From Hyphomicrobium sp. (GTDB taxonomy: Bacteria > Pseudomonadota > Alphaproteobacteria > Rhizobiales > Hyphomicrobiaceae), in the NCBI RefSeq assembly GCF_009026145.1, contig NZ_WBUE01000001.1:124001-188000 (forward strand): DNA of 64,000 bases. The letters run 5' to 3'. The position numbers and the translations under genes were made by a program. This document shows positions 57,156 to 64,000 of the stretch, piece by piece. Every line of letters starts with the position of its first letter. Position 1 is the first letter of the stretch. The notes under the pieces are model-generated. The model saw only the letters and a list, made by a program, of their open reading frames with translations. It was not told the origin of the DNA and made no database searches.

Positions 57156-57496
57156 CGCACAAGGGTACCTGCGGCACGCCCCTCTGTCGCGCCTAAGTTT
57201 CCGTCATTTCTTGGCATTTTGGCAGGCAGTGTGCCTGATCGCGGTGCAGCACTGCGGCGCGCCGGCGCGCCCAAGCTGAGATATGTCAGGGGGCTGACTT
57301 CCACCAACCGCCATGCGATTCGGGCGGCCACCGGGGAGTGTAAAGGCAGCGACCGGTCGACTGGGTGCGCTTGGAAGTATCGACAAAGCTATTAAATGAA
57401 TGGGAAGCTGTCTGGCTGGACAGTATTCTCCCACGCATGGGCGCGGCCCAGCTGCCGCTAAATATGGCTGCCCGCAGGGGCATTCAGGAACCACAC
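57156..57496. other. nifA-map divergent intergenic region
   Basis: This 341-bp gap lies between the divergent nifA and map starts. I see no clear sigma-54 element, no exact TGT-N10-ACA site and no FixK-type TTGAT-N4-ATCAA box for nifA. One near-match, TGT-CAGGGGGCTG-ACT, is at about 57277-57292. There are GCGCGCC/GGCGCGC words around 57255-57270 that could form a small stem. nifA regulation is therefore not explained by the sequence seen. Confidence 0.4.
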
Positions 57497-58321
57497 ATGT
57501 CGAATGTTGAAGTTGGTCGCGCACCCGACCGCGACGGAAAGATCAGGCGGCACGGGCCGGAGGCGTTTGCCGGCATGCGCAAGGCCGGCCAGCTCGCGGC
57601 CGCCGCTCTCGATATGCTCGCCGAGCACGTGCGGCCGGGCGTCACCACCGAAGAGCTGGACGAGCGCGTCCTGCAATTCGCGCTCGATAACAACGCCTAC
57701 CCGGCGCCGCTCAACTATCGCGGCTTTCCCAAGGCCATCTGCACCTCCATCAATCACGTCGTCTGCCACGGCATCCCCGGGCCCAAGCCCCTGCGCGAGG
57801 GCGACATCGTCAACATCGACGTGACGCTGATCGTCGACGGCTGGCACGGCGACACTTCCCGCATGTACCCCGTGGGGCAGATCTCGCGCCGCGCCGAGCG
57901 GCTGATCGCGGTGACGTATGAGGCGTTGCAGCGCGGTATCGCCGAGGTGCGCCCCGGCGCCACCACCGGGCATATCGGCGCGGCCATCCAGGCGTATGCG
58001 GAGGCCGAGCGCTGCTCCATCGTGCGCGACTTCTGCGGGCATGGTTTGGGGCGCGTGTTCCACGATCGCCCCAACATCTTGCACTACGGCGAGCCGGGTG
58101 AGGGCGTCACGCTCGAGCCAGGCATGCTGTTCACCATCGAGCCGATGATCAACCTCGGGCGCCCCCACGTTAAAGTGCTGCCCGACGGCTGGACGGCGGT
58201 GACGCGCGACCGCGAGCTGTCGGCGCAGTTCGAGCATAGCGTCGGCGTGACCGAGACCGGCTGCGAGGTGTTCACGCACTCGCCCAAGGGGCTCGACTTC
58301 CCCAGCTTTGCAATGAACTAG
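57497..58321 (+). CDS. map: Type I methionine aminopeptidase
   Basis: Map removes N-terminal methionine from nascent proteins. The ATG at 57497 gives 274 residues; a longer open frame to 57365 has no family match. The five metal ligands are in NIDVTLIVDGWHGDTSRM (two Asp), FCGHGLGRVFH (His), FTIEPMIN (Glu) and SAQFEHSVGV (Glu). radC follows after 18 bp, the usual neighbour. Confidence 0.94.
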   Translation: MSNVEVGRAPDRDGKIRRHGPEAFAGMRKAGQLAAAALDMLAEHVRPGVTTEELDERVLQFALDNNAYPAPLNYRGFPKAICTSINHVVCHGIPGPKPLREGDIVNIDVTLIVDGWHGDTSRMYPVGQISRRAERLIAVTYEALQRGIAEVRPGATTGHIGAAIQAYAEAERCSIVRDFCGHGLGRVFHDRPNILHYGEPGEGVTLEPGMLFTIEPMINLGRPHVKVLPDGWTAVTRDRELSAQFEHSVGVTETGCEVFTHSPKGLDFPSFAMN

Positions 58322-58339
58322 GGATGCCGGGCGTGCGTC

Positions 58340-59080
58340 ATGCCGGATCGCGACAAGAGCGGCGGCAAAGCGGACGCCAGCGAGCAGGGCTCCTTCCTGG
58401 AAGCGCCGTTGCCCGATCACACCGGGCACCGCCAGCGTCTGCGCGAGCGCTTCCGCAAGGGGGGCCCCGATGCACTTCCCGACTACGAGCTCTTGGAGCT
58501 GCTACTGTTCCGCGCCCTGCCGCGGCGCGACACCAAGGGCATAGCCAAGCGGCTGCTCGCCCGCTTCGGCTCCTTCGCGGAGGTGGTCAACGCACCCGAG
58601 CCGCGGCTCAAGGAGGTGCAGGACGTCGGCGAGTCCGTCGTCACCGAGCTGAAGCTCGTGCGCGCCACTGCGCTGCGCATGATGCGTTCCGAGATTATGC
58701 AGCGGCCGACACTAGCGTCGTCGAGGCAGGTGCTCGACTATCTGCTCGCCGCACAGAGCTACGAGCACCGCGAGCGGTTCCGCATCCTGTTCCTCGACAA
58801 GCGCAACCATCTGATCGCCGACGAAGTGCAGGGCGAGGGCACGGTTGATCACACGCCGGTCTACGTGCGCGAGGTCGTGAAGCGCGCGCTCGAGTTGTCG
58901 GCAACGGCGATCATACTCGTGCACAACCACCCATCTGGCGATCCGACCCCGTCGCGCGCCGATGTCGATATGACGAAGCAAATCGTCGCCTCGGCGGCGC
59001 CTCTCGGAATTGCCGTTCATGACCACATTATCGTTGGTCGCGAGGGACATGCGAGCCTGAAGGCGCTTCGCCTCATTTGA
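58340..59080 (+). CDS. radC: RadC/JAMM-domain protein
   Basis: The RadC family is of debated function, long listed as DNA repair. The 246-residue protein has the HhH-like N-terminus ([32 protein letters not shown]) and the JAMM zinc motif E...HxH-x7-S-x2-D in [22 protein letters not shown]. It starts 18 bp after map. It forms the normal map-radC neighbourhood of alphaproteobacteria, so it marks the return to housekeeping genes. Confidence 0.93.
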   Translation: MPDRDKSGGKADASEQGSFLEAPLPDHTGHRQRLRERFRKGGPDALPDYELLELLLFRALPRRDTKGIAKRLLARFGSFAEVVNAPEPRLKEVQDVGESVVTELKLVRATALRMMRSEIMQRPTLASSRQVLDYLLAAQSYEHRERFRILFLDKRNHLIADEVQGEGTVDHTPVYVREVVKRALELSATAIILVHNHPSGDPTPSRADVDMTKQIVASAAPLGIAVHDHIIVGREGHASLKALRLI

Positions 59081-59237
59081 CGCCAGTTTTCACGGCAAAC
59101 CGCTTCGCATGCTAGGTTGGTCGAACAACGATTCGCCGGAACGGCGCCTTTTGCGACGTTGTGTAACGGGCTCTTTACCGGGCCAATGTCGACTTACGAA
59201 TTGAGCCGAATCGCAACGCGCGCCCTCACGAGGACCT

Positions 59238-61232
59238 ATGTGCGGCATCGCTGGACTGATCGATCTCACGGGCAAGCGGCAGCCCGACGCCGCCACCCTG
59301 CAGAACATGGCGGAAGCGCTGTGGCATCGCGGCCCCGACGCTGACGGCTACCTCATTCGGCCCGGCTTGGGCTTTGCCAACCGCCGCCTCTCCATCATCG
59401 GGCTCGGCGATGGCTCGCAACCCATCTTCAACGAGGACGGCACCGTCGCCGTCGTCTACAACGGCGAGCTCTTCGACTATCCGGAACGCAAGGCGGAGTT
59501 GCAGGCCAAGGGGCACGTCTTCCGCACGCACACCGACACCGAGATCATCGTGCACCTCTACGAGGAGTACGGCGAAGGCATCTTCGAGCGCCTCAAGGGC
59601 CAGTTCTCCATCGCCCTCGTCGACTTTACCAAGCGCACCATCTTCCTCGCTCGCGACCGCGTCGGCATCTGTCCCCTGCACTGGAGCCGGCAGGGTGACT
59701 GGCTGTTCTTCGGCTCCGAGATCAAGGCGCTGCTCGCCTCCGGCGCCGTGCCCGCCGCCCCTGACCCGCGCGGGCTCGACCAGCTCTTCACGTTCTTCGC
59801 CATGGGCACCCGCCGCACCATGTTCGAAGGCGTAAACGCGCTCTTGCCCGGGCACTATCTGAAGATCGCCTTCCGCCGCGACGGCAAGCCGGCCGAGGTG
59901 GTCGAGCGCCGCTACTGGGATCTCGACTTCCCCGACGCCGGAAGCGAGGACGACCCGCGCGACGCAAACGCTCTGATCGACGAGTTCGAGGCGCGCTTCC
60001 GCCGCGCCGTCGATATCCGCCTGCGCGCCGACGTGCCGGTCGTCGGCTACCTCTCGGGCGGCGTCGATTCCGCCTACGTGCTGGCCACCGCCTCGAAGCT
60101 GCGCGGCGCGCCGGTGCCGAGCTTCACCATTCAGGTTCCCGGCAAGGGCCTCGACGAGACGTCCGACGCGCTTTTCACCGCGCGCGCCATCGGCTGTCGC
60201 CCGACCGTGCTGCGCTCGGACAGCTCGGTCATCGCCAATACGTATCCGCAGCTCATCGCCTCTGCCGACTGCCCGGTGATCGACACTTCGTGCGCCGCCC
60301 TGTGGCGCCTGTCGCAAGAGGTGCACGACCAGGGCTACAAGGTGGCGCTGACGGGCGAGGGTTCCGACGAGGCGTTCGCCGGCTACATCTGGTTCAAGCT
60401 GCGCAAGCTCAGCTACTTCCTGGATGTCGGCGGCACGCGCGCTTCCGATGCGCTCAACCGCCTGCTCCGCATGCGCATGGCGTCGCACATGAGCGGCGCG
60501 CAGCTGAAGCGCATCGACGGCTTGATGGGCCGCGCCCACGCCCAGACGCTGCTCTATCACCTCGTCTCGCAGTCGCGCGACCGCTACTTCTCAACCGCCA
60601 TGAAAGACCGGCTCGGCGATTACGTCGCCTATGAGGACGTGCCGATCGAAGCCGAGCGCGTGCGCCGCTGGGCGCCGCTCAACCAGTCGCTCTACTACGG
60701 CTACAAGATCCACCTGCCGGGGTTGCTGCTCAACCACAAGGGCGACCGCGTGGCGATGGCCAACAGCGTCGAGACCCGCTACCCGTTCCTCGACGAGGAC
60801 GTCATCGCCTTCGTCTCCAAGCTGCATCCGCGCTGGAAGCTGCGCGGCCTGACGCGCGACAAGTACCTGCTGCGCCACGCTGCGGCGCGGCTGTTGCCGA
60901 AGGAGGCGGCGTTCCGCAAGAAGGGCATGTTCCGTGCCCCGCTGGCAGAGAGTTTCTTCGTCGATCCGCCGGCCTACGTGCGCGATCTGATGAGCCGCGA
61001 AGCGCTCACACGCACCGGCTATTTCGACGCCGAGGCGGTGCGCCGCGACTATGACGCCGTCGGCGCCGGCAACGGCGACAAGATCAACGTGTTCCTGAAG
61101 ATGGGCCTCACCGGCGTGCTGTCGACGCAGCTCTGGCACCACCTCTACCTGGGCGGCGGTCTGTGCGAACTGCCCGACCACTGGCCGCGCCCGGTGGTCG
61201 AGCGGCCGACCTTGCCGCCGGCGGCGGCTTAA
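59238..61232 (+). CDS. asnB: Asparagine synthase (glutamine-hydrolysing) family protein
   Basis: The 664-residue protein has an N-terminal class II glutaminase (CGIAGLIDLTG with the catalytic Cys2, HRGPDADGYL, VYNGELFDY) and a C-terminal AsnB synthetase with the ATP pyrophosphatase loop YLSGGVDSAYVLAT and LTGEGSDEAFAGY. At about 660 residues it belongs to the long AsnB group that includes amidotransferases for polysaccharides and lasso-type modifications as well as true asparagine synthase. The substrate is not certain. The ATG at 59238 is fixed by the Cys2. Confidence 0.88.
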   Translation: MCGIAGLIDLTGKRQPDAATLQNMAEALWHRGPDADGYLIRPGLGFANRRLSIIGLGDGSQPIFNEDGTVAVVYNGELFDYPERKAELQAKGHVFRTHTDTEIIVHLYEEYGEGIFERLKGQFSIALVDFTKRTIFLARDRVGICPLHWSRQGDWLFFGSEIKALLASGAVPAAPDPRGLDQLFTFFAMGTRRTMFEGVNALLPGHYLKIAFRRDGKPAEVVERRYWDLDFPDAGSEDDPRDANALIDEFEARFRRAVDIRLRADVPVVGYLSGGVDSAYVLATASKLRGAPVPSFTIQVPGKGLDETSDALFTARAIGCRPTVLRSDSSVIANTYPQLIASADCPVIDTSCAALWRLSQEVHDQGYKVALTGEGSDEAFAGYIWFKLRKLSYFLDVGGTRASDALNRLLRMRMASHMSGAQLKRIDGLMGRAHAQTLLYHLVSQSRDRYFSTAMKDRLGDYVAYEDVPIEAERVRRWAPLNQSLYYGYKIHLPGLLLNHKGDRVAMANSVETRYPFLDEDVIAFVSKLHPRWKLRGLTRDKYLLRHAAARLLPKEAAFRKKGMFRAPLAESFFVDPPAYVRDLMSREALTRTGYFDAEAVRRDYDAVGAGNGDKINVFLKMGLTGVLSTQLWHHLYLGGGLCELPDHWPRPVVERPTLPPAAA

Positions 61233-61292
61233 GCCTTGAGCCGATGAAGCGCGCCCGCCAGCGAGGTCAAGATCTGAACCTTGCCGACTGAC

Positions 61293-62606
61293 CTATTTCA
61301 GTGCCGGGGGACTTGGAAAGAGGGAGCTTAGATCCATCTTCAGGCCGACTGAAATGACGTCCATGCTAACGTCAGCCGTGCCGAGCAAAGGTGGCGCCGT
61401 GAAGAGCGTCGATCCAGGTACGCGATTGAATGGGGCGTCATTCTCGAAGAACACGTGGCTGTAAGAGAAGTCGAGCCGCGAACCATCGCTCATTGTGTAC
61501 GAGGATCCGATGCTGAGCCACACCCGATTGCTGTCGGGATCCTGCACAAGACGCGTCGTCGCCCCATCAACCGGCGACACCTCGTAGGCGACACCCGTCC
61601 TCAGCGTCAGATTGGGTGACCAATCGTATTCGCCACCGAGAGCGAACAACCATCCATCCCGCCATCTGAAGTCGAAATTTGCGACCGTAGCCCCGGCTGG
61701 AACCAAGCCGGCGAGAGACCCCTGCAGCACGACGGGAATGACGTCGAGCCGGCTCCAGTTCACCCACTCGACCTCTCCGAGCACCCTTGTTGACGGCGAC
61801 AAGGCGTGTCGCACGCCGAGCGACAGCATTTCGGGAAGTTGAATAGAGGCCTCGGCCGGCGCCTTGCCGATAGAGCCTAGCTCAACATGCCCCTCGGCCT
61901 TGTGATCGATCGATGAACGAAAGCCCAAGCCGATCGACGTTCCAGGTGCAGGCTGGACGTCGATGCCTGCCACGAAGCCAACGCCGATGTCATCGGCCTT
62001 GAAGTTTGCCAGACCCTGCGGCGTCGCCGCCGTCTGTCGCTTGAGGCCGAAGTAGTCCACCTGGACTCCCAACCCAACGGACACGCCACGCGCGATCTCA
62101 TACGACAGCATCGGCGTGGCGTTGACGTTGAAGATATAGGTCGTGATGCCTTCGTACTTCCCAGCCCAGTTCGTATCATCGGGCTTTGTCCCAAGTCCGA
62201 ACGGCGAGGTGAGGCTCAAGCCAAGCACCGTCTTGTCGTCCAATTGCCAGGTGACATAGCTGGCACCGATCAAAGCATTCCTGCCGATATCCGTCTCGGC
62301 TGCGCCTGGAGGCGGAAATTGGTCCTGCGGATTGAGAACGGTGACGTCGGCTGACATCAGAATGACGGAAGCGCTCGCCTCCGCCTGCAAGCCGCTGAGG
62401 GCGTACGACGCCGTTGCAGGGTTCCAAGAGATCGAGGCAAGGCTCGGACTGCCGGTGGCAGCACCAGCGTACGACATGCCCTGATAGTAGGCCGATTGCT
62501 CGATTCCAAATCCGCCAGCGAACGCCGCGTTTGGCAAAGCTGCCAAAAACGACGCCGCGATGGCTGTAGGAGCCCAAGCGCGCGGCACGCGAGCCGATGG
62601 CTCCAT
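61293..62606 (-). CDS. FadL/OmpP1-family outer membrane transporter
   Basis: The 437-residue protein has an N-terminal signal peptide (TAIAASFLAALPNAAFA) cleaved before GGFGIEQSAYYQGMSYAGAATG, the typical start of FadL-type plugs, and then many amphipathic beta strands ending SVGLKMDLSSLF. FadL channels pass fatty acids and other hydrophobic compounds across the outer membrane. The C-terminus lacks a typical terminal Phe but has LSSLFPSPPALK. It is divergent from the gap before argG and not linked to nif. Confidence 0.9.
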   Translation of the reverse strand: MEPSARVPRAWAPTAIAASFLAALPNAAFAGGFGIEQSAYYQGMSYAGAATGSPSLASISWNPATASYALSGLQAEASASVILMSADVTVLNPQDQFPPPGAAETDIGRNALIGASYVTWQLDDKTVLGLSLTSPFGLGTKPDDTNWAGKYEGITTYIFNVNATPMLSYEIARGVSVGLGVQVDYFGLKRQTAATPQGLANFKADDIGVGFVAGIDVQPAPGTSIGLGFRSSIDHKAEGHVELGSIGKAPAEASIQLPEMLSLGVRHALSPSTRVLGEVEWVNWSRLDVIPVVLQGSLAGLVPAGATVANFDFRWRDGWLFALGGEYDWSPNLTLRTGVAYEVSPVDGATTRLVQDPDSNRVWLSIGSSYTMSDGSRLDFSYSHVFFENDAPFNRVPGSTLFTAPPLLGTADVSMDVISVGLKMDLSSLFPSPPALK

Positions 62607-63270
62607 ACAGCCCCCCTCCGTTGATTCCGGAACGGCTTACGAAGATCGACCAGTGAGTAGTGTTACTCAACTGGCTGCACGCGCATTACTGTGCAGAACT
62701 CCGTCAACTGAATTACGGACCGCTGCAGCGGGACCAGGCAGTGCCCCATTGTCACGTAACCATCTGATTCGCAACAGGGGGCACGGAGATCTCAAGGTTC
62801 AAACAGCGGCCGAAAGGGCAGTATCCGGATGGGCACAACCCGGTTGCGCAGCCGCTTTAGGTCGTGAGCGATGATCGCCCGGCCCGCGAAGCGCCGGGTG
62901 GGACCCAAGGCCCCGTTGCCATCGTGTCAGCACGCTCGGCTTTGCGAGCCACCGCACGCGGGCGTCCGTTCGGAGCACGGCTCCGCCATGACAAGGCTGC
63001 CCTTCAGAATATCGGACGCAGCGTTTCGGCGCCCGCGCTCCCTCGCTCTTTCTCATCCCTCGGGGCTCATGGGCTTGCGAGACCGTAAACATGTGCCACG
63101 CGCTCAGGTGTCATCCTCGGGCTCGTCCCGAGGATCCAGAGTTCGGCATCTCAAGTGTCGACGTCGAACAGCCAGCGTCGGAACAAGTGGAGGAATGGGT
63201 CCTCGGCATGAAGCCGAGGATGACGGCCTGGATGTCCCGCGTTTCGCCCTGGAATGACAGAGGCGCGCAC
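62607..63270. other. Intergenic region, 664 bp, with a REP pair
   Basis: No gene is supported. The segment from about 62,620 to 63,100 contains only short scattered open frames without family match. From 63,109 to 63,226 there is a head-to-head REP pair, listed separately. The rest may hold the fadL promoter. Confidence 0.5.
63109..63226. repeat. Head-to-head REP pair upstream of the argG 3' end
   Basis: Unit D (63109-63139) reads TGTCATCCTCGG-GCTCGT-CCCGAGGATCCAG. Unit E (63197-63226) reads the inverse complement, GGGTCCTCGGCATGAAGCCGAGGATGACGG. They are separated by about 57 bp, the same arrangement as the 40.95-kb pair. Confidence 0.65.
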
Positions 63271-64000
63271 CTAGCCCTTCCGGTCGCGCATCCCGAGCGT
63301 GCGCAGCCTCAGGGCGTTGAGCTTGATGAAGCCGGCAGCGTCCTTCTGGTCGTAGGCACCCTTGTCGTCCTCGAAGGTGACGAGCGTCGAGGAATAGAGC
63401 GACTTGGGGCTCTCGCGGCCGACGACGATGACGTTGCCCTTATACAGCTTGAGGCGCACCTCGCCCTCGACATGCTCCTGGCTCTTGTCGATCGCCGCCT
63501 GCAGCATCTCGCGCTCGGGCGAGAACCAGAACCCATAGTAGATGAGCTCCGCATAGCGCGGCATCAGCTCGTCTTTGAGGTGCATGGCGCCGCGGTCGAG
63601 GGTGATCGACTCGATCGCCCGATGCGCGTGCCACAGGATGGTGCCGCCCGGCGTCTCATAGATGCCGCGCGACTTCATGCCGACGAAGCGGTTCTCCACC
63701 AGATCGACGCGGCCGATGCCGTTGTCGCGGCCGAGGTCGTTGAGCGTCGCCAAGAGGTTGGTGGGGCTCAGCGGGTTGCCGTTGATCGATACCGCGTCGC
63801 CCTTCTTGAAGCCGATGGTGATGACGGTCGCCCTGTCGGGCGCCTCTTCCGGGGAAATCGTGCGCTGGTAGACATACGGTGGCGGCTCGATGCCGGGGTC
63901 CTCGAGCACCTTCCCTTCCGAGGAGGAGTGCAACAGGTTGGCGTCGACCGAGAACGGGGCTTCGCCGCGCTTGTCCTTGGCGATGGGGATCTGGTTCTTT
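63271..64000 (-). CDS. argG: Argininosuccinate synthase (5' end beyond the window)
   Basis: ArgG joins citrulline and aspartate in arginine synthesis. The visible C-terminal 242 residues include [25 protein letters not shown] at the right edge, [15 protein letters not shown] and [24 protein letters not shown]. The gene continues off the window at base 64000, so the N-terminal ATP-binding part is not visible. A REP pair lies between its stop and the fadL gene. Confidence 0.94.
   Translation of the reverse strand, partial: KNQIPIAKDKRGEAPFSVDANLLHSSSEGKVLEDPGIEPPPYVYQRTISPEEAPDRATVITIGFKKGDAVSINGNPLSPTNLLATLNDLGRDNGIGRVDLVENRFVGMKSRGIYETPGGTILWHAHRAIESITLDRGAMHLKDELMPRYAELIYYGFWFSPEREMLQAAIDKSQEHVEGEVRLKLYKGNVIVVGRESPKSLYSSTLVTFEDDKGAYDQKDAAGFIKLNALRLRTLGMRDRKG

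Noticed and set aside
57277..57292. TGT-N10-ACT upstream of nifA as an autoregulatory site
   Set aside because: The second half is ACT rather than ACA, and there is no -24/-12 element between it and nifA.

Overview
The window is a high-GC alphaproteobacterial chromosome segment, most likely from a nitrogen-fixing member of the Hyphomicrobiales (Rhizobiales). This is inferred from a ribosomal protein L19 with a C-terminal helix-hairpin-helix-like extension, an Irr-type Fur regulator with a GCPW motif, fixABCX coupled to nif, an alphaproteobacterial-type NifA with interdomain cysteines, and an rdgB-hemW / hrcA-grpE / dnaK-dnaJ neighbourhood. The genus cannot be fixed from the sequence alone. 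No rRNA gene, tRNA gene, CRISPR array or transposase was recognised.

Layout. 1-20,450 is mostly housekeeping: a truncated LpoA-like periplasmic protein, gluQRS, an AlkA-type glycosylase, an HNH nuclease, a small accessory stretch (about 4.7-7.3 kb) of short hypothetical genes and an 880-bp gene-free segment, then dsbB, a DedA-family gene, hemW-rdgB-VOC, rph, the heat-shock genes hrcA-grpE and dnaK-dnaJ, an FMN reductase, pyrF, trmD and rplS. 20,487-57,155 is one nitrogen-fixation island of about 36.7 kb, almost all on the minus strand. From 57,497 to the right edge are map, radC, an asparagine synthase, a FadL-type porin and the C-terminal part of argG.

The nif island reads as six minus-strand transcription units plus nifA: (1) LRV iron-sulfur protein-sufB-sufC-sufD-sufS; (2) nifB-fdxN-iscA-like-TPR-nifZ-nifZ-nifT-small ORF-DegT-like-[2Fe-2S] ferredoxin-small ORF-SIR2-like-frameshifted ORF; (3) nifHDKENX-DUF269-DUF683-fdxB-nifQ-irr; (4) bfd-bfr; (5) iscA-nifU(C-terminal)-nifS-nifV-cysE-nifW; (6) fixABCX. 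Upstream of the first gene of each of the six units there is a sigma-54 -24/-12 element (TGG-N9-TTGC type), and 55-90 bp beyond it an exact NifA activator palindrome TGT-N10-ACA. A seventh promoter drives a plus-strand gene divergent from nifH that encodes a receiver-like protein without the phosphoacceptor aspartate, and it shares two activator palindromes with nifH.

Functional picture. FixABCX and several ferredoxins feed electrons to nitrogenase (NifHDK). NifB, NifENX, NifQ, NifV and CysE/NifP make FeMo-co. NifS, the NifU C-terminal domain, two A-type carriers and a nif-regulated SUF system supply Fe-S clusters. Bfr, Bfd and Irr handle iron. NifA is the activator.

Accessory and decaying parts: a DegT-family protein that lacks its PLP lysine, a NifE carrying a C-terminal Bfd-like [2Fe-2S] motif, a frameshifted gene at the end of the nifB unit, and a degraded molybdate locus (Mop fragment, internally deleted DUF2478, 5'-truncated modD) between the suf operon and nifA. 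Several palindromic repeat families lie in the intergenic regions.
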